NCBI GenBank assembly: GCA_023441125.1
Contig: JAEZQV010000373.1
Coordinates: 1-6,175 of the forward strand
DNA length: 6,175 nt
Origin: Bacillota bacterium
Lineage (GTDB): Bacteria; Bacillota_C; Negativicutes; Sporomusales; Sporomusaceae
Direction of reading: 5' to 3'
Numbering within the stretch: the stretch's first letter is position 1; every line of letters starts with the position of its first letter. A program made the position numbers and the translations under genes. The notes under the pieces are model-generated. The model saw nothing but the letters and a program-made list of their open reading frames with translations, made no database searches and had not been told where the DNA came from. Positions 5,144 to 6,175 of this stretch are shown here, piece by piece.

Positions 5144-6120
5144 TTCAGCACCACATCGGCCGGCATTCCCGGCTTTAAAATGCCTTCAGAATTATCCACC
5201 TGGACTTTTACGGCAAATACCAGGTTGGCCCGTTCACTTTGCGTTATACTCTGCCGGGGCGTAAACTCTGCATTCTGGCTTATCTCCTTGATGACGCCGG
5301 GAAACACCCTGCCGGGAAACGAATCCACCTTGACGCCGGCTGCCTGACCGACGCTAATCAAGCCTAAGTGGGTGCTGGCTACGTATACCTTTACCCAGCA
5401 GTCCGTCATATCGCCAACAGTAAGAATCGCTGCGCCGGGACTAACATACTCGCCGTCCTCGTAATTTTTCGCTAAGACTAATCCTCCCAGCGGACTGGTA
5501 ATCACAGTGTCAGCCAATAATACTTTACTGGCGGCCAAAACCGCCCGGCTGCGTTCAATTTCCAGGCGCTGCGCCTCGATGGCTTCGGGACGGTTGCCTT
5601 CTTCGCCCAGGCTCAAGCGCTGTTTGGCAGCAGCCAGGGCACTGTAGGCCACTTCCATGTTCGAGCGGGCGGTGTCCAGTTGCTGGTTGGAAATGGCACC
5701 GGCGGCATAGAGACTTTGGTATCGCTCATAATCTTGTTTGGCTTTACTATATACTGATTCAGCCGAATCAGCCATAGCGCTCAGTTCTTGACGCTCCTGC
5801 CGGCGCAGACCGGATTCCAGATCCTGCAACTGAGCGACAGCTTTGGCTAAAGCCGCTTCATCCCTGACCACCTGGGCCGCCAAATCATCTCGGGGAATTT
5901 TGGCGATTTGCTGTCCTATCTGAACAGTATCCCCGGCCTTGATCTTTAGACCGCTTAAATAACCATTCACTTTCGGCATGATATCAGCTTTGGTTACCTC
6001 AATTGTGCCGGTGGCCGTAATGCCGTGCTCAGCCGGTCTTAAAAATATATAGCCGGCCGCCGCGCCGGCCGCAATGATAACAAGCAGTATCCCTGTAAGC
6101 AGCTTCTTATTGACGATCAT
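5140..6120 (-). CDS. HlyD-family periplasmic adaptor (membrane fusion protein, YbhG-like)
   Basis: This is a 326-residue adaptor expected to be anchored in the inner membrane and to span the periplasm, linking the ABC permease to an outer-membrane channel. Domains in order: a membrane anchor at about 6-27 (LLTGILLVIIAAGAAAGYIF), the first half of the lipoyl domain at about 38-78 (ATGTIEVTKADIMPKVNGYL), a long Ala/Glu/Gln-rich coiled-coil hairpin at about 80-200, the second lipoyl half at about 202-235 (DTVITSPLGGLV), and a beta-barrel at about 240-326 that includes EFTPRQSITQSERANLVFAV and ends KPGMPADVVL. The EFTP...SERANLVFAVKV block is characteristic of YbhG-type adaptors. The ATG at 6118-6120 follows GGGGTG at 7 nt, a modest ribosome binding site. 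It overlaps the preceding regulator gene by 14 nt and the next ATPase gene by 4 nt. Confidence 0.92.
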   Translation of the reverse strand: MIVNKKLLTGILLVIIAAGAAAGYIFLRPAEHGITATGTIEVTKADIMPKVNGYLSGLKIKAGDTVQIGQQIAKIPRDDLAAQVVRDEAALAKAVAQLQDLESGLRRQERQELSAMADSAESVYSKAKQDYERYQSLYAAGAISNQQLDTARSNMEVAYSALAAAKQRLSLGEEGNRPEAIEAQRLEIERSRAVLAASKVLLADTVITSPLGGLVLAKNYEDGEYVSPGAAILTVGDMTDCWVKVYVASTHLGLISVGQAAGVKVDSFPGRVFPGVIKEISQNAEFTPRQSITQSERANLVFAVKVQVDNSEGILKPGMPADVVLK

Positions 6121-6175
6121 GGCGTTTCACCCCATTTAAAAAGATTTCCACCGCCTGTACTACATACTGTGCATC
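6107..6175 (-). CDS. Probable TetR-family regulator, C-terminal end only
   Basis: A minus-strand frame is open from the window edge (6175) and stops at TAA 6107-6109, giving 22 residues that end VEIFLNGVKRHDRQ. An alternating aromatic/aliphatic helix followed by IFLNG near the C-terminus is common in TetR-family repressors. The position directly upstream of, and overlapping, a YbhG-like adaptor gene matches the E. coli cecR-ybhGFSR order. The DNA-binding domain lies outside the window, so the family is an inference from context and a short tail. If correct, it would control its own operon, whose promoter is also outside. Confidence 0.55.
   Translation of the reverse strand, partial: DAQYVVQAVEIFLNGVKRHDRQ

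Noticed and set aside
4910..5347. 145-codon plus-strand reading frame across the ATPase/adaptor junction
   Set aside because: It is antisense to two strongly supported genes and its composition and sequence resemble no protein family.

Overview
The window looks like a chromosomal segment of a diderm Firmicute, most likely Negativicutes (a Sporomusa/Pelosinus-like member of the Sporomusaceae). This is an inference. It rests on strong GGAGG-type ribosome binding sites, roughly 50% GC with AT-rich intergenic DNA, Firmicutes-type proteins, and a periplasmic-adaptor (HlyD-type) ABC exporter, which only makes sense in a cell with an outer membrane.

Layout. Positions 1-249 (+) hold the C-terminal end of a CstA-family transporter, followed by a 16-bp perfect hairpin that serves as a shared terminator with the convergent gene ppnP (302-616, -), a small cupin-type nucleoside phosphorylase. 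Positions 617-1256 are a 640-bp intergenic region. It is far from empty: going leftward (minus strand) it carries a near-consensus promoter (TTGACA, 17 bp, TAAAAT), a hairpin with a T7 tract about 90 nt downstream, a structured stretch with no gene, and a second minus-strand terminator-like hairpin. This is a candidate small-RNA locus or a long attenuated leader to ppnP. At its right edge an extended -10 promoter drives a monocistronic aldolase gene (1257-2168, +) that resembles E. coli YagE (2-keto-3-deoxygluconate aldolase) more than true DapA. It ends in a long hairpin terminator whose U-tract lies inside the end of the convergent gene.

Positions 2213-6175 (all minus strand) form one tightly coupled operon, read right to left: the last 22 codons of a probable TetR-type regulator, a HlyD/YbhG-like adaptor, two separate ABC ATPases, and one ABC-2 permease. 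All junctions overlap (14, 4, 20 and 4 nt). Order and content match the E. coli cecR-ybhGFSR exporter, except that the fused tandem ATPase YbhF is here two genes and only one permease gene is present. The two ATPases have complementary defects: the first lacks the H-loop histidine, the second has an altered signature motif. This predicts one degenerate and one competent ATP site in the heterodimer. No outer-membrane TolC-like partner and no operon promoter are visible; both would lie outside the window.
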